From: Bifidobacteriaceae bacterium
GTDB lineage: Bacteria > Actinomycetota > Actinomycetes > Actinomycetales > WQXJ01
DNA: 12,805 nucleotides
Direction of reading: 5' to 3'
Assembly: GCA_031261885.1 (NCBI GenBank)
Contig: JAISIU010000138.1
Location: 1 to 12,805, forward strand
Each line of letters opens with the position of its first letter. Within the stretch, counting starts at the first letter, position 1. The position numbers and the translations under genes were made by a program. Below are positions 6,316 to 12,805 of this stretch, in pieces. The notes below the pieces were generated by a model. The model worked only from the letters and a program-made list of their open reading frames with translations. It made no database searches and was not told where the DNA came from.

Positions 6316-8094
6316 TCAGCCGAGGCGGAGCACGTCGTCGGCCGTGGCGAGGCCGGCCGGCTGGTGCGTGACGACGACGAGGCCCCGGCCCGTGTGGTGG
6401 GCCGCGGCGATGAGCCCGGCGGTCAGCGCCTCGGCGCTGGCGTCGTCGAGGTGTTCGCCCGGCTCGTCGATCAGCAGGAACCGCGCGGGGGACAGCAGCG
6501 CGCGCGCCAGCAGCAGCCGCCGCCGCTCACCGCCCGAAACCGTCGAGCCGCCCTGGCCGAGCATCTGGTCCAGGCCCTCGGGCAGCCCGGCCAGCCAGTC
6601 CTGAAGCCCGGCCGCCGCGAGCGCCTCGCGCGCCCGCTCCTCGTCGACGGTCCCGTCCACGACACGCAGGTTCTCCAGCACGGTCGTCGCGAAGATGTGG
6701 GCGTCCTCGGCGATGAACGCGACGGCGCTCGCGGCCTCTTCGCGGGTCAGCTGGTCGATGTGCCGGCCGTCCACGGTCACGGTCCCGGCCAGTGGCGGCA
6801 CGAGCCCGGCCAGCGTGCCGAGCAGCGTGGTCTTGCCGATCCCGGACGGGCCGAGCACGCCGAGCGTCCGGCCCGGCGCGACCTGAAGGTCGATCCCCTC
6901 GAGCACGGGCCGGCTCGGGACCCAGCCGCAGGTCAGGCCCGTCGCCACGAGCGGTCCGGAGCTCACCGGGTGGACGATGCCGGAACTCGCCCGGGTGGGG
7001 GACGCCACCTCCCGGGACCCTTCCGCGGCCACGTGGGCGACGACATCGGGCGCTGCCGCACCAGACGGTGCGGCGTCCGGTCCGGCCGCGTCGAGCAGGT
7101 CCAGGACGCGGGCCGCGGCGGTCCTGGAGCGGTACAGCTGCTGCGCGGCCGCGGGCAGGCCCGTGACGGCCTCGAAGGCCGACAGCGGCGTCAGGACCAC
7201 GATCGCCATCTCCGTCGTGGCCAGGGCGCCGGAACGCACGAGCGGGATCGTCAGCAGCGTGCACGCGATGACACAGACGCCGACGGCCAGCTCGTTGATC
7301 GCGGCCGCCAGGCCGCTCGGCCGGGCCGCGTGGTCCAGGCCCGAGTACAGCTCGCGCTCCCCGGCCTCGAGGTCGGCCCGGGCCCGGCCCAGGCGTCCGC
7401 CCACGGCCAGCTCGTCGGCGTGCTCCAGCACGGTCAGCGAGGCCGCCGCGACGCGCGTCCGCCCGTTCGAGGCCTCGATCTCCGCGATGCGCGCGGACCG
7501 GATCGTCAGGACGGGCCCGAGCACGCCGGCCGCGAGCAGGCAACAGAACACCGTGACGCCGGCCAGCGGCACGAAATAGCCGATGAACAGCGAGCTCGCG
7601 ACGCTCAGCACGGCCGCCACGAGCAACGGCACGATGCCGCGCACCACGAGGTCGCCGACCGCCTCGACGTCCGCGCCGACACGGGCCATGAGGTCGCCGT
7701 GCTTGAAGAAAGCCGTGGCCGAGGCCTTGCCGGCCGCGAGCCGCTCGTACAGGCCCGTGCGCAGCTCGGTCATGCCGCGCAGCGCCACGCGGTGCGAGGC
7801 GAGCCGCTCCAGGTAGCGCAGCACGCCGCGCGAGATGCCGAAGACGCGCACGAGGATCGAGCACGTGTACAGCGCGAGCACGGGCGGCATCTGGGAGGCG
7901 CGCAGGATCAGCCAGGCCGAGGCCGCGCCGAGCCCGACGGACGCGCCGATCGTCAGGACGCCGAGCAGCACGGCGAGCGTCAGCTGCCACGGGTTCGGCT
8001 TGGACAGTGCCAGCGCGCGGCGCAGCGGGCCGTGCGGCTTGGTCTGGGCGGCACCCGTGGTGGGCTGGGTCGCCGTCATCGTCGCCGCGCTCAT
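6316..8094 (-). CDS. cydC: CydC, ABC exporter subunit for cytochrome bd assembly
   Basis: One half of the heterodimeric CydDC ABC transporter of the cytoplasmic membrane. It is needed for cytochrome bd maturation and has been linked to export of cysteine/glutathione and to haem. The 592-residue protein has an ABC type-1 membrane domain (about 35-330) and a nucleotide-binding domain (about 382-590) with Walker A GPSGIGKTT (415-423), signature VSGGE (519-523) and Walker B FLLIDEP (539-545), then THQ (576-578) as the H-loop. The Q-loop position reads IAEDAHIF, with Glu463 where glutamine is usual. An Ala/Ser/Pro-rich linker of about 48 residues (335-382) separates the domains, making it longer than many CydC. 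The ATG at 8094 overlaps the cydD stop as ATGA, which fixes the start; the reading frame continues upstream only as an antisense-frame shadow of cydD. The CydC versus CydD name follows gene order and motif style. Confidence 0.9.
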   Translation of the reverse strand: MSAATMTATQPTTGAAQTKPHGPLRRALALSKPNPWQLTLAVLLGVLTIGASVGLGAASAWLILRASQMPPVLALYTCSILVRVFGISRGVLRYLERLASHRVALRGMTELRTGLYERLAAGKASATAFFKHGDLMARVGADVEAVGDLVVRGIVPLLVAAVLSVASSLFIGYFVPLAGVTVFCCLLAAGVLGPVLTIRSARIAEIEASNGRTRVAAASLTVLEHADELAVGGRLGRARADLEAGERELYSGLDHAARPSGLAAAINELAVGVCVIACTLLTIPLVRSGALATTEMAIVVLTPLSAFEAVTGLPAAAQQLYRSRTAAARVLDLLDAAGPDAAPSGAAAPDVVAHVAAEGSREVASPTRASSGIVHPVSSGPLVATGLTCGWVPSRPVLEGIDLQVAPGRTLGVLGPSGIGKTTLLGTLAGLVPPLAGTVTVDGRHIDQLTREEAASAVAFIAEDAHIFATTVLENLRVVDGTVDEERAREALAAAGLQDWLAGLPEGLDQMLGQGGSTVSGGERRRLLLARALLSPARFLLIDEPGEHLDDASAEALTAGLIAAAHHTGRGLVVVTHQPAGLATADDVLRLG

Positions 8095-9872
8095 CGCGTC
8101 ACCTCCGCCGTGGTCGCCAGTGCCGTGTCCGATGCCGGAGCCGCCTCGGGTCCGTCGCCCTCCCATGGCGCCCACTGGACCGGGACGGAGGCGCCGGCGC
8201 GCGCGATCAGGTCGGGGCGGTGGGCGATGACGAGCACCGTGCGGCCGGCCCGGGCCAGGCCGCTGATCGCGTCGAGCACGTGCGCCTCGGTGGCCTCGTC
8301 GAGGTGGGCCGTCGGCTCGTCGAGCACGACGACGGGTTCCGTGCCGAGCAGTGCCCGGGTCAGCGCGAGGCGTTGCCCCTGGCCGACCGACAGGCCGACG
8401 CCGCCGGACCCGACGGGTGTGTCCCAACCGTCCTCCAACCCGGCGACCACGCCGGAGAACTGGGCGAGGTCGGCCGCCCGCTCGAGTTCCGCCATCGTCG
8501 GCTTCCCCTCCGTGGGCGACCCAACGGCATCGGGCGCTTCGGTCCGGCTCTCCCCGAACCGGCCGGTGACGTTCTCCCAGACCGTGCCCGGGAGGATCGC
8601 CGGGCGTTGCGGCACCCAGGCGATCTGCCGCCACCACGACGCGCGGTCGAGCGTGGCGACGTCCAGCTCGCGGCCGTCCGCGGTGCGGACCAGGGCGCGG
8701 CCCCGGTCCGGCGCCACGAGGCCGAGCAGCACGGCCGCCGCCGTCGACTTGCCGGCCCCGTTTGGGCCGGTCAGCGCCGTCAACGTGCCGGGCCTGAGCG
8801 TGAGGTTCAGGTCAGCTGGGGCGACGCGGTCGCGGCCCGCCGGATGGACCGAGACGCCGTCCAGGACCAGCTCCGCCTGGGTCAGGTCCGGGGCCTGGAC
8901 CGTGCCGGGCTCGGGGAGCGGCGTCGCGAGGACCTCGAACGCCTGGTCCGCGGCCGCCACGCCGTTCGAGGAGGCGTGGAACTGCGTGCCGACGGCGCGG
9001 ATCGGCTTGTAGACCTCGGGCGCCATGATCAGCACGGCCAAGCCCGCGGCCAGCGTCATCTTGCCGTAATCGAGGCGGAGACCGATGGCCACGGCCACGA
9101 CGGCCACGGAGATCGTCGCGGCCAGCTCCAGGACGGCGCCGGACAGGAACGCGACGCGGACCGTCTGGAACGTGGCGCGGGCGTGCTGTTCGGACAGCTG
9201 CCGCACCTGGCGCGCCGGACCCTTCTCGCGGCCCAGGGCCTTCAGCGTGGGCAGGCCGGCCAACAGGTCGAGGACCTGGGCCGACAGGGTTGTCATGGTC
9301 TTGAGCCGGCGCCTGGCCACGGACTGCGTCATCTTGCCGATCAGGATCATGAACGCGGGGATCACGGGGATCGTGATGAGGATGATGAGGCCCGAGACCC
9401 AGTCCTGGACGCCGACGACGATCAGCAGCAGCGGCATGAGCGTGGCGACCATGAGCAGCTGCGGCAGGTACTTCGAGAAATAGGCGTCGAGCGCGTCGAG
9501 GCCGTGCGTCAGCAGCGTGGCCAGCTTCGTGGAACGGCCCTCGTTCAACCAGCGCGGCCCGAGGGCGGCCGCGTGGCGCAACACCTGGGCCCTGAGGTCC
9601 GCGATCGTCTTCGTGGCGGCGCGGTGGGCGTAGCGCTCCTGGGCCCCGGCCACGACGGCCCGGGCCACGGCCGCGACGAGCAGCGCGGCCAGCATGGGGA
9701 CGACGTCGGAGGTGTGCCAGCCGTGCTGGGCGACACCGCCGAGGATGTGGCCGAGCAGCACGGCCTGGGCGACGACGAACACGGCCGTCAGGATGCCGAA
9801 GAGGGCCGTCAAAATGATGTAGGTGCGGGCCGAGCGGGCATAGCGCATGAGGCGCGGGTCAAGGGGCTTCAT
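8091..9872 (-). CDS. cydD: CydD, ABC exporter subunit for cytochrome bd assembly
   Basis: The partner half-transporter of CydC, 593 residues. The N-terminus MKPLDPRLMRYAR is typical of CydD. A six-helix ABC membrane domain (about 17-300) ends with PEVYKPIRAVGTQFHASSNG (285-304), a recognisable CydD segment. The nucleotide-binding domain (about 335-560) has Walker A GPNGAGKST (369-377), Q-loop PQRPAIL (421-427), signature LSVGQ (494-498) with Val in place of the usual Gly, Walker B VVVLDEP (514-520) and AHRPD (550-554) as H-loop. A hydrophilic insert (439-457) follows the Q-loop. The ATG at 9872 has only a weak upstream GGTGG, and no good Shine-Dalgarno, so expression may be low. It is separated from cydB by 146 bases that contain a strong stem-loop, and overlaps cydC by four bases. 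Identification is confident. Confidence 0.92.
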   Translation of the reverse strand: MKPLDPRLMRYARSARTYIILTALFGILTAVFVVAQAVLLGHILGGVAQHGWHTSDVVPMLAALLVAAVARAVVAGAQERYAHRAATKTIADLRAQVLRHAAALGPRWLNEGRSTKLATLLTHGLDALDAYFSKYLPQLLMVATLMPLLLIVVGVQDWVSGLIILITIPVIPAFMILIGKMTQSVARRRLKTMTTLSAQVLDLLAGLPTLKALGREKGPARQVRQLSEQHARATFQTVRVAFLSGAVLELAATISVAVVAVAIGLRLDYGKMTLAAGLAVLIMAPEVYKPIRAVGTQFHASSNGVAAADQAFEVLATPLPEPGTVQAPDLTQAELVLDGVSVHPAGRDRVAPADLNLTLRPGTLTALTGPNGAGKSTAAAVLLGLVAPDRGRALVRTADGRELDVATLDRASWWRQIAWVPQRPAILPGTVWENVTGRFGESRTEAPDAVGSPTEGKPTMAELERAADLAQFSGVVAGLEDGWDTPVGSGGVGLSVGQGQRLALTRALLGTEPVVVLDEPTAHLDEATEAHVLDAISGLARAGRTVLVIAHRPDLIARAGASVPVQWAPWEGDGPEAAPASDTALATTAEVTR

Positions 9873-9923
9873 CGGGTTGTGACCACCAGTTTCCGGGCGT
9901 CGGGAGGAGGGGCGTGAGAAATG

Positions 9924-9991
9924 AAAAACCCTACTCTCCCCGACGCCTGGGGCGAATAGCCGGTGGGCCTTCGGCGTCGGGGAAAGTAGGG
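9924..9991 (-). terminator. Large stem-loop with T-tract between cydB and cydD
   Basis: The arms 9929-9947 (CCCTACTCTCCCCGACGCC) and 9973-9991 pair in 18 of 19 positions, with one mismatch at 9936/9984 and a 25-base loop. The loop holds a possible small inner hairpin (GGC 9951-9953 with GCC 9959-9961). Read on the minus strand, the stem starts 27 bases after the cydB stop and is followed directly by TTTTT (9928-9924), as in an intrinsic terminator. The other direction has no T-tract, so it acts mainly on the cyd strand. Since cydD follows without a clear promoter of its own, it may be a partial terminator that lowers cydDC and kinase expression relative to cydAB. Its length and near-perfect symmetry would also fit a dispersed palindromic repeat. 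Confidence 0.8.
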
Positions 9992-10018
9992 AGTGCGGTG
10001 TCTAGCGACTGATGGACA

Positions 10019-11269
10019 TCACTTGGACTGAGAGCCCATGAGGGTGTGGTCCTTGATCTGGTCCTCGTCGTCCGGGATCCGGTCCGCCGCGATGCGGTGG
10101 TGGAACACCCAGAAGCTCCAGATCTGGTAGAGGAGCACGATCGGCACGAGGCAGCAGGCCACGACCGTCATGATCTTCAGCGTCTCCGGCGAGGAGGACG
10201 CCGCGTGGATCGGCAGGCCGGTGATGCCGGCCTTCACGACGGTCGAGGTGATGTCCTGGCCGTTGGCGATGCCGAGCGAGGTCAGGGCGTCGCCCCGCAT
10301 GACGACCTTCGAGGCGCGGATGACGTTCGGGTAGAGCCCGCCGAACAGCAGCGCCACGGCGCCGGCCACGGCGACCGCGTTCAGCGTGAACGTCCAGCCG
10401 AAGTGCTTCTTGATCGACATGTAGCAGCCGACCAGGAGGCAGATCGCGGCGATCGCGATGATGATCCAGGTCCAGCCCTTCTTCGAGAAGGCCAGCTGCA
10501 GCCAGACGGCGCAGATGGCCGTCGCGACCGTGGCCGCGATCTCGAGCTTGGGCGCGAGCTTCTCGGCGCGGGCCCGGAGGTCCCCGTCGGTCTTGAGGGC
10601 CGTGAAGACCGCACCGGCCGCCAGGAACAACAGGCAGGTGGTGAGGCCGAACCAGAGGGCGTAGCCCTTGGTGCCGGAGTTCACGAGCAGGTCCCAGAAG
10701 TTGCCGGCGTAGCCGATCTTGGAGCCGCCCACCTGGGTCGGGTCGACGAAGGCCGGGACGCCGCCCACGAGGTCGCCGAACGCGACGCCCCACAGGATCG
10801 ACGGCAGCCAGGAGCCGATGATGATGCACAGGTCCCAATTGCGGTGCCAGCGGGCCGAGTTGACCTTGGAGCGGTACTCGAACGCGACGGCCCTGATGAT
10901 GAGGCCCACGAGGATGAGGAACAGCGGCAGGTAGGCCGCCGAGAACAGCGTGGCGTACCACTCCGGGAAGGCCGCGAACGTCGCGCCGCCGGCGGTCAGC
11001 AGCCAGACCTCGTTGCCGTCCCACCATGGGCCGATCGACGAGATCATGGCGCGCCGTTCCTTGTTGGACTTGCCGAGGATCGGCAGCAGCATCCCGACGC
11101 CGAAGTCGAAGCCTTCGAGCACGAGGTAGCCGGTCCACAGGACGGCGATCAGCATGAACCACAGGACCTGGAGGGCCGTCGGGGAGGTCGTCAAGAACTT
11201 GACGAGGGAGTTGAACGCGGACTGGGCGCCCGACGTGTCGGCCGGAACCGAAGCTAGAAGTTCAAACAT
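10019..11269 (-). CDS. cydB: Cytochrome bd ubiquinol/menaquinol oxidase subunit II
   Basis: CydB is the second membrane subunit of cytochrome bd oxidase and forms a pseudo-symmetric heterodimer with CydA. The 416-residue protein has the family's conserved stretches: LVLEGFDFGVGML (49-61), GPWWDGNEVWLLTAGGATFAAFP (80-102, key residues Trp82, Asp84, Asn86, Glu87), RAVAFEYR (126-133) and ASSSPETLKIMT (357-368). About eight hydrophobic helices are visible. It is longer than many actinobacterial CydB (about 340-350): there is an extra N-terminal segment of about 33 residues before the first conserved helix, an insert at about 318-352 in the last outer loop, and a charged C-terminal tail. The start ATG at 11269 is supported by AAGGAGAT upstream. 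It begins 30 bases after the cydA stop and is the second gene of the operon. Product and role are secure. Confidence 0.95.
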   Translation of the reverse strand: MFELLASVPADTSGAQSAFNSLVKFLTTSPTALQVLWFMLIAVLWTGYLVLEGFDFGVGMLLPILGKSNKERRAMISSIGPWWDGNEVWLLTAGGATFAAFPEWYATLFSAAYLPLFLILVGLIIRAVAFEYRSKVNSARWHRNWDLCIIIGSWLPSILWGVAFGDLVGGVPAFVDPTQVGGSKIGYAGNFWDLLVNSGTKGYALWFGLTTCLLFLAAGAVFTALKTDGDLRARAEKLAPKLEIAATVATAICAVWLQLAFSKKGWTWIIIAIAAICLLVGCYMSIKKHFGWTFTLNAVAVAGAVALLFGGLYPNVIRASKVVMRGDALTSLGIANGQDITSTVVKAGITGLPIHAASSSPETLKIMTVVACCLVPIVLLYQIWSFWVFHHRIAADRIPDDEDQIKDHTLMGSQSK

Positions 11270-11277
11270 GGCTGGTT

Positions 11278-11290
11278 ATCTCCTTTCCTT
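11278..11290 (-). promoter_or_regulatory. Strong ribosome binding site of cydB
   Basis: On the minus strand the 30-base cydA-cydB gap carries AAGGAAAGGAGAT, ending eight bases before the cydB ATG. It is a near-perfect anti-Shine-Dalgarno match and supports the ATG at 11269 even though that start gives CydB an unusually long N-terminus. It contrasts with the poor site in front of cydD. Confidence 0.8.
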
Positions 11291-11299
11291 GAGTTCCGG

Positions 11300-12781
11300 T
11301 CAGTACGCGAAGGTGAGCGGCTTGGACGTGTCCAGGTCGGCTCCGCGGACGGGTGGCTGCTCGGCCAGGTCCAGGCCCTTGTTGGTGAACTTCTTCATCA
11401 AGTAGAACCAGAAGCAGGCGAGCACGAGGTACAGCAGCGTGAACAGCACCACCGTGAGGCCGACCTCCCAGCCGGACACGACGGTCGAGTTCGCGTTCTG
11501 CGTGAGCAGCGAGATCGACGTCTTGATGTTGCCGTTGTTGTAGATCGGGTAGACGATCCACGGCTGGCGGCCCATCTCGGTGAAGATCCAGCCGAAGGCC
11601 GCGCCGAGGAACGGCATCGGCAGGCTCAGCCCGGCGATGAACTTCAGCCACTTGCCGCTGGACGGCTTCTTGCGCCACAGCAGGATCAGCGCCGTGAGTG
11701 CCAGCAGGGCGGAGAAGATGCCGAAGCCCATCATCAGGCGGAAGCTCCAGAACGTCGCCATGACGTTCGGGATCGGGTCGACCTGGTTGTTCGGGAACGC
11801 CTTGGCGAACTCGGCGCGCAGCGTGTCGGCGCCCTTGACCTGGGCGTGGGCGTCGTACGTGGCGAGGAAGCTCAGGAGGTCCGGGACCTCGACGATCTTC
11901 GAGACGCCGTCGTAGCCCTGGCCCTTCTGGCAGGTGCCGAAGGCCGCGACCGTGAACGGCGCGCCCTGGCCCTCGGCCGGTGTGACGCACAGCGCCTCGG
12001 CCGCGGCCATCTTGGTCGGTTGCAGCTCGATCATCTCCTGGGCCTGGTGGTGGCCCGAGAAGATCAGCGAGATGCCGGCGATGATAATGCAGACCGTGCC
12101 GACCTTGCCGGCTTTGCGGTACACGTTCGCCACCTCGATGTTGCCGGCGCGGTGTTCCTTGACCATCTTCCAGATCGCGATGCCGGCCATGAAGGTGCCG
12201 GCCACGACGAACGAGGTCGAGATCGTGTGCCAGAAGGTGGAGAGGCTGAGCTTGGAGAACAGCACCTGGCCGAGCGAGGCCATCTCGGCGCGCGATGTGG
12301 CCGGGTTGATCTTGGCGCCGACGGGGTACTGCATGAACGAGTTGGCGGAGAGGATGAAGAACGCCGAGAGGTTCACCGCGAAGGCGACGAGCCAGGCGCA
12401 GGCCAGGTGGACGCCCTTGGCGAGGCGGCCCCAGCCGAAGATCCAGATGCCGAGGAAGGTGGATTCGATGAAGAACGCGGCCAGCGCCTCCATCGCGAGC
12501 GGTGCGCCGAAGATGTCTCCGACGAACCGGGAGTACTCGGACCAGTTCATGCCGAACTGGAACTCTTGGACGATGCCGGTCACGATGCCGAGCGCGAAGT
12601 TGATGAGAAGGAGCTTCCCGAAGAACCTCGTGAGGCGGTACCACTCATCTTTGCCCGTCTTGACCCAGAAGCTCTGGAGCAGGGCGACGAGGGGCGCGAG
12701 GCCGATCGTCAACGGCACGAAGATGAAGTGATACACCGTGGTGATGCCGAATTGCCATCGGTCCAGGTCTATCGCTGTCAC
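11300..12781 (-). CDS. cydA: Cytochrome bd ubiquinol/menaquinol oxidase subunit I
   Basis: CydA is the catalytic, haem-carrying membrane subunit of cytochrome bd, which oxidises quinol and reduces oxygen to water with high oxygen affinity and no proton pumping. The 493-residue protein has all expected ligands by alignment to E. coli: His18 (His19), Glu98 and Glu106 (Glu99, Glu107), His185 (His186) and Met350 (Met393) for haem b558, and the GRQPW motif (404-408). The quinol-binding Q-loop begins after residue 248 and keeps Lys257 and Glu262; it is of the short type. Cys265 and Cys284 flank the Q-loop centre and may form a disulfide, as I recall for the mycobacterial enzyme. Nine or so hydrophobic helices are seen. 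The start is a GTG with GGAGG seven bases upstream. It is first in the visible operon, and its promoter lies beyond the right edge. Confidence 0.96.
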   Translation of the reverse strand: MTAIDLDRWQFGITTVYHFIFVPLTIGLAPLVALLQSFWVKTGKDEWYRLTRFFGKLLLINFALGIVTGIVQEFQFGMNWSEYSRFVGDIFGAPLAMEALAAFFIESTFLGIWIFGWGRLAKGVHLACAWLVAFAVNLSAFFILSANSFMQYPVGAKINPATSRAEMASLGQVLFSKLSLSTFWHTISTSFVVAGTFMAGIAIWKMVKEHRAGNIEVANVYRKAGKVGTVCIIIAGISLIFSGHHQAQEMIELQPTKMAAAEALCVTPAEGQGAPFTVAAFGTCQKGQGYDGVSKIVEVPDLLSFLATYDAHAQVKGADTLRAEFAKAFPNNQVDPIPNVMATFWSFRLMMGFGIFSALLALTALILLWRKKPSSGKWLKFIAGLSLPMPFLGAAFGWIFTEMGRQPWIVYPIYNNGNIKTSISLLTQNANSTVVSGWEVGLTVVLFTLLYLVLACFWFYLMKKFTNKGLDLAEQPPVRGADLDTSKPLTFAY

Positions 12782-12793
12782 GTTTTTGCCTCC
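12779..12793 (-). promoter_or_regulatory. Ribosome binding site and GTG start of cydA
   Basis: GGAGG (minus strand, 12793-12789) lies seven bases before GTG (12781-12779). The resulting protein begins MTAIDLDRWQFG, which places the haem-ligand histidine at residue 18, as expected for CydA. Only 24 bases of upstream sequence remain in the window, so no promoter or operator can be judged. Confidence 0.8.
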
Positions 12794-12805
12794 GCGTTGA
12801 GGAGT

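Noticed and set aside
7000..7020. GGGAC-type half site resembling part of a DosR box
   Set aside because: It lies inside the cydC coding sequence, has no matching half at the right distance, and is a common string at this GC content.
8095..8637. Extension of the cydC frame by 181 codons upstream of 8094
   Set aside because: The added part runs through cydD in another frame and resembles no ABC membrane domain; the ATGA overlap with the cydD stop gives a natural start.
6364..9917. Very long open frames on the + strand (882 and 636 codons) opposite cydC and cydD
   Set aside because: Their translations are Arg/Gly/Ala/Gln-rich without any family motif, and they lie exactly antisense to well-supported ABC transporter genes. 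Long antisense frames are expected at this GC content.
10002..11257. Long frames in both directions overlapping cydB
   Set aside because: Products are charged and repetitive without domain signatures, while the CydB frame has clear membrane helices and conserved motifs.
12782..12805. Search for a cydA promoter or regulator operator
   Set aside because: Only 24 bases upstream of cydA are present and they hold just the ribosome binding site, so nothing can be concluded.
1..12805. Mobile element, defence system, CRISPR array or RNA gene
   Set aside because: No transposase, integrase, nuclease-methylase pair, spaced direct repeats, tRNA or rRNA-like stretch was found; the coding regions account for nearly all bases.

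Overview
The window is a 12.8 kb piece of a GC-rich bacterial chromosome. High GC with strong GC3 bias, frequent GTG starts, short leaders with TAnnnT -10 boxes, and the order recG-rsmD-coaD-yceD-rpmF-rnc all point to an Actinomycetota (actinobacterial) genome. I cannot name the genus from sequence alone. Coding density is very high: ten complete genes and one gene cut by the left edge fill almost everything, and no gap reaches 300 bases. I see no tRNA, rRNA, CRISPR array, insertion sequence, phage gene or toxin-antitoxin pair.

Left part (1-3673, all + strand) is a housekeeping block. It holds the 3' end of recG (helicase), rsmD (16S rRNA m2G966 methyltransferase, ATGA overlap with recG), coaD (coenzyme A synthesis, probably leaderless), then yceD (DUF177), rpmF (ribosomal protein L32) and rnc (RNase III). 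The last three look like one transcription unit, starting from a recognisable promoter near 2035-2065 and passing through a short leader hairpin. rpmF and rnc overlap by 17 bases.

Middle part (3750-6297) encodes a two-component system of the DevR/DevS (DosR/DosS) type. The NarL-family response regulator is on the + strand. The GAF-GAF histidine kinase is on the - strand, and the two genes converge with only 22 bases between their stop codons. The first GAF domain keeps a histidine at the place where the mycobacterial DevS/DosT sensors ligate haem.

Right part (6316-12781, - strand) is a complete cytochrome bd cluster in the order cydA-cydB-cydD-cydC, followed 18 bases later by the kinase gene. 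CydA and CydB form the high-affinity, proton-pump-independent quinol oxidase; CydDC is the ABC exporter required for its assembly. A strong stem-loop with a T-tract lies between cydB and cydD and probably ends or attenuates transcription, so that cydAB is made in excess over cydDC-kinase.

Working model (inference): an oxygen- or redox-sensing haem kinase is co-transcribed with the low-oxygen oxidase and its assembly factor, and signals to the regulator encoded just beyond it, which may control the cyd promoter. That promoter lies beyond the right edge, so the loop cannot be tested here. I did not find a clearly undescribed system; the most notable points are the cyd/dev linkage, the stem-loop between cydB and cydD, and the modified GAF domain of the kinase.
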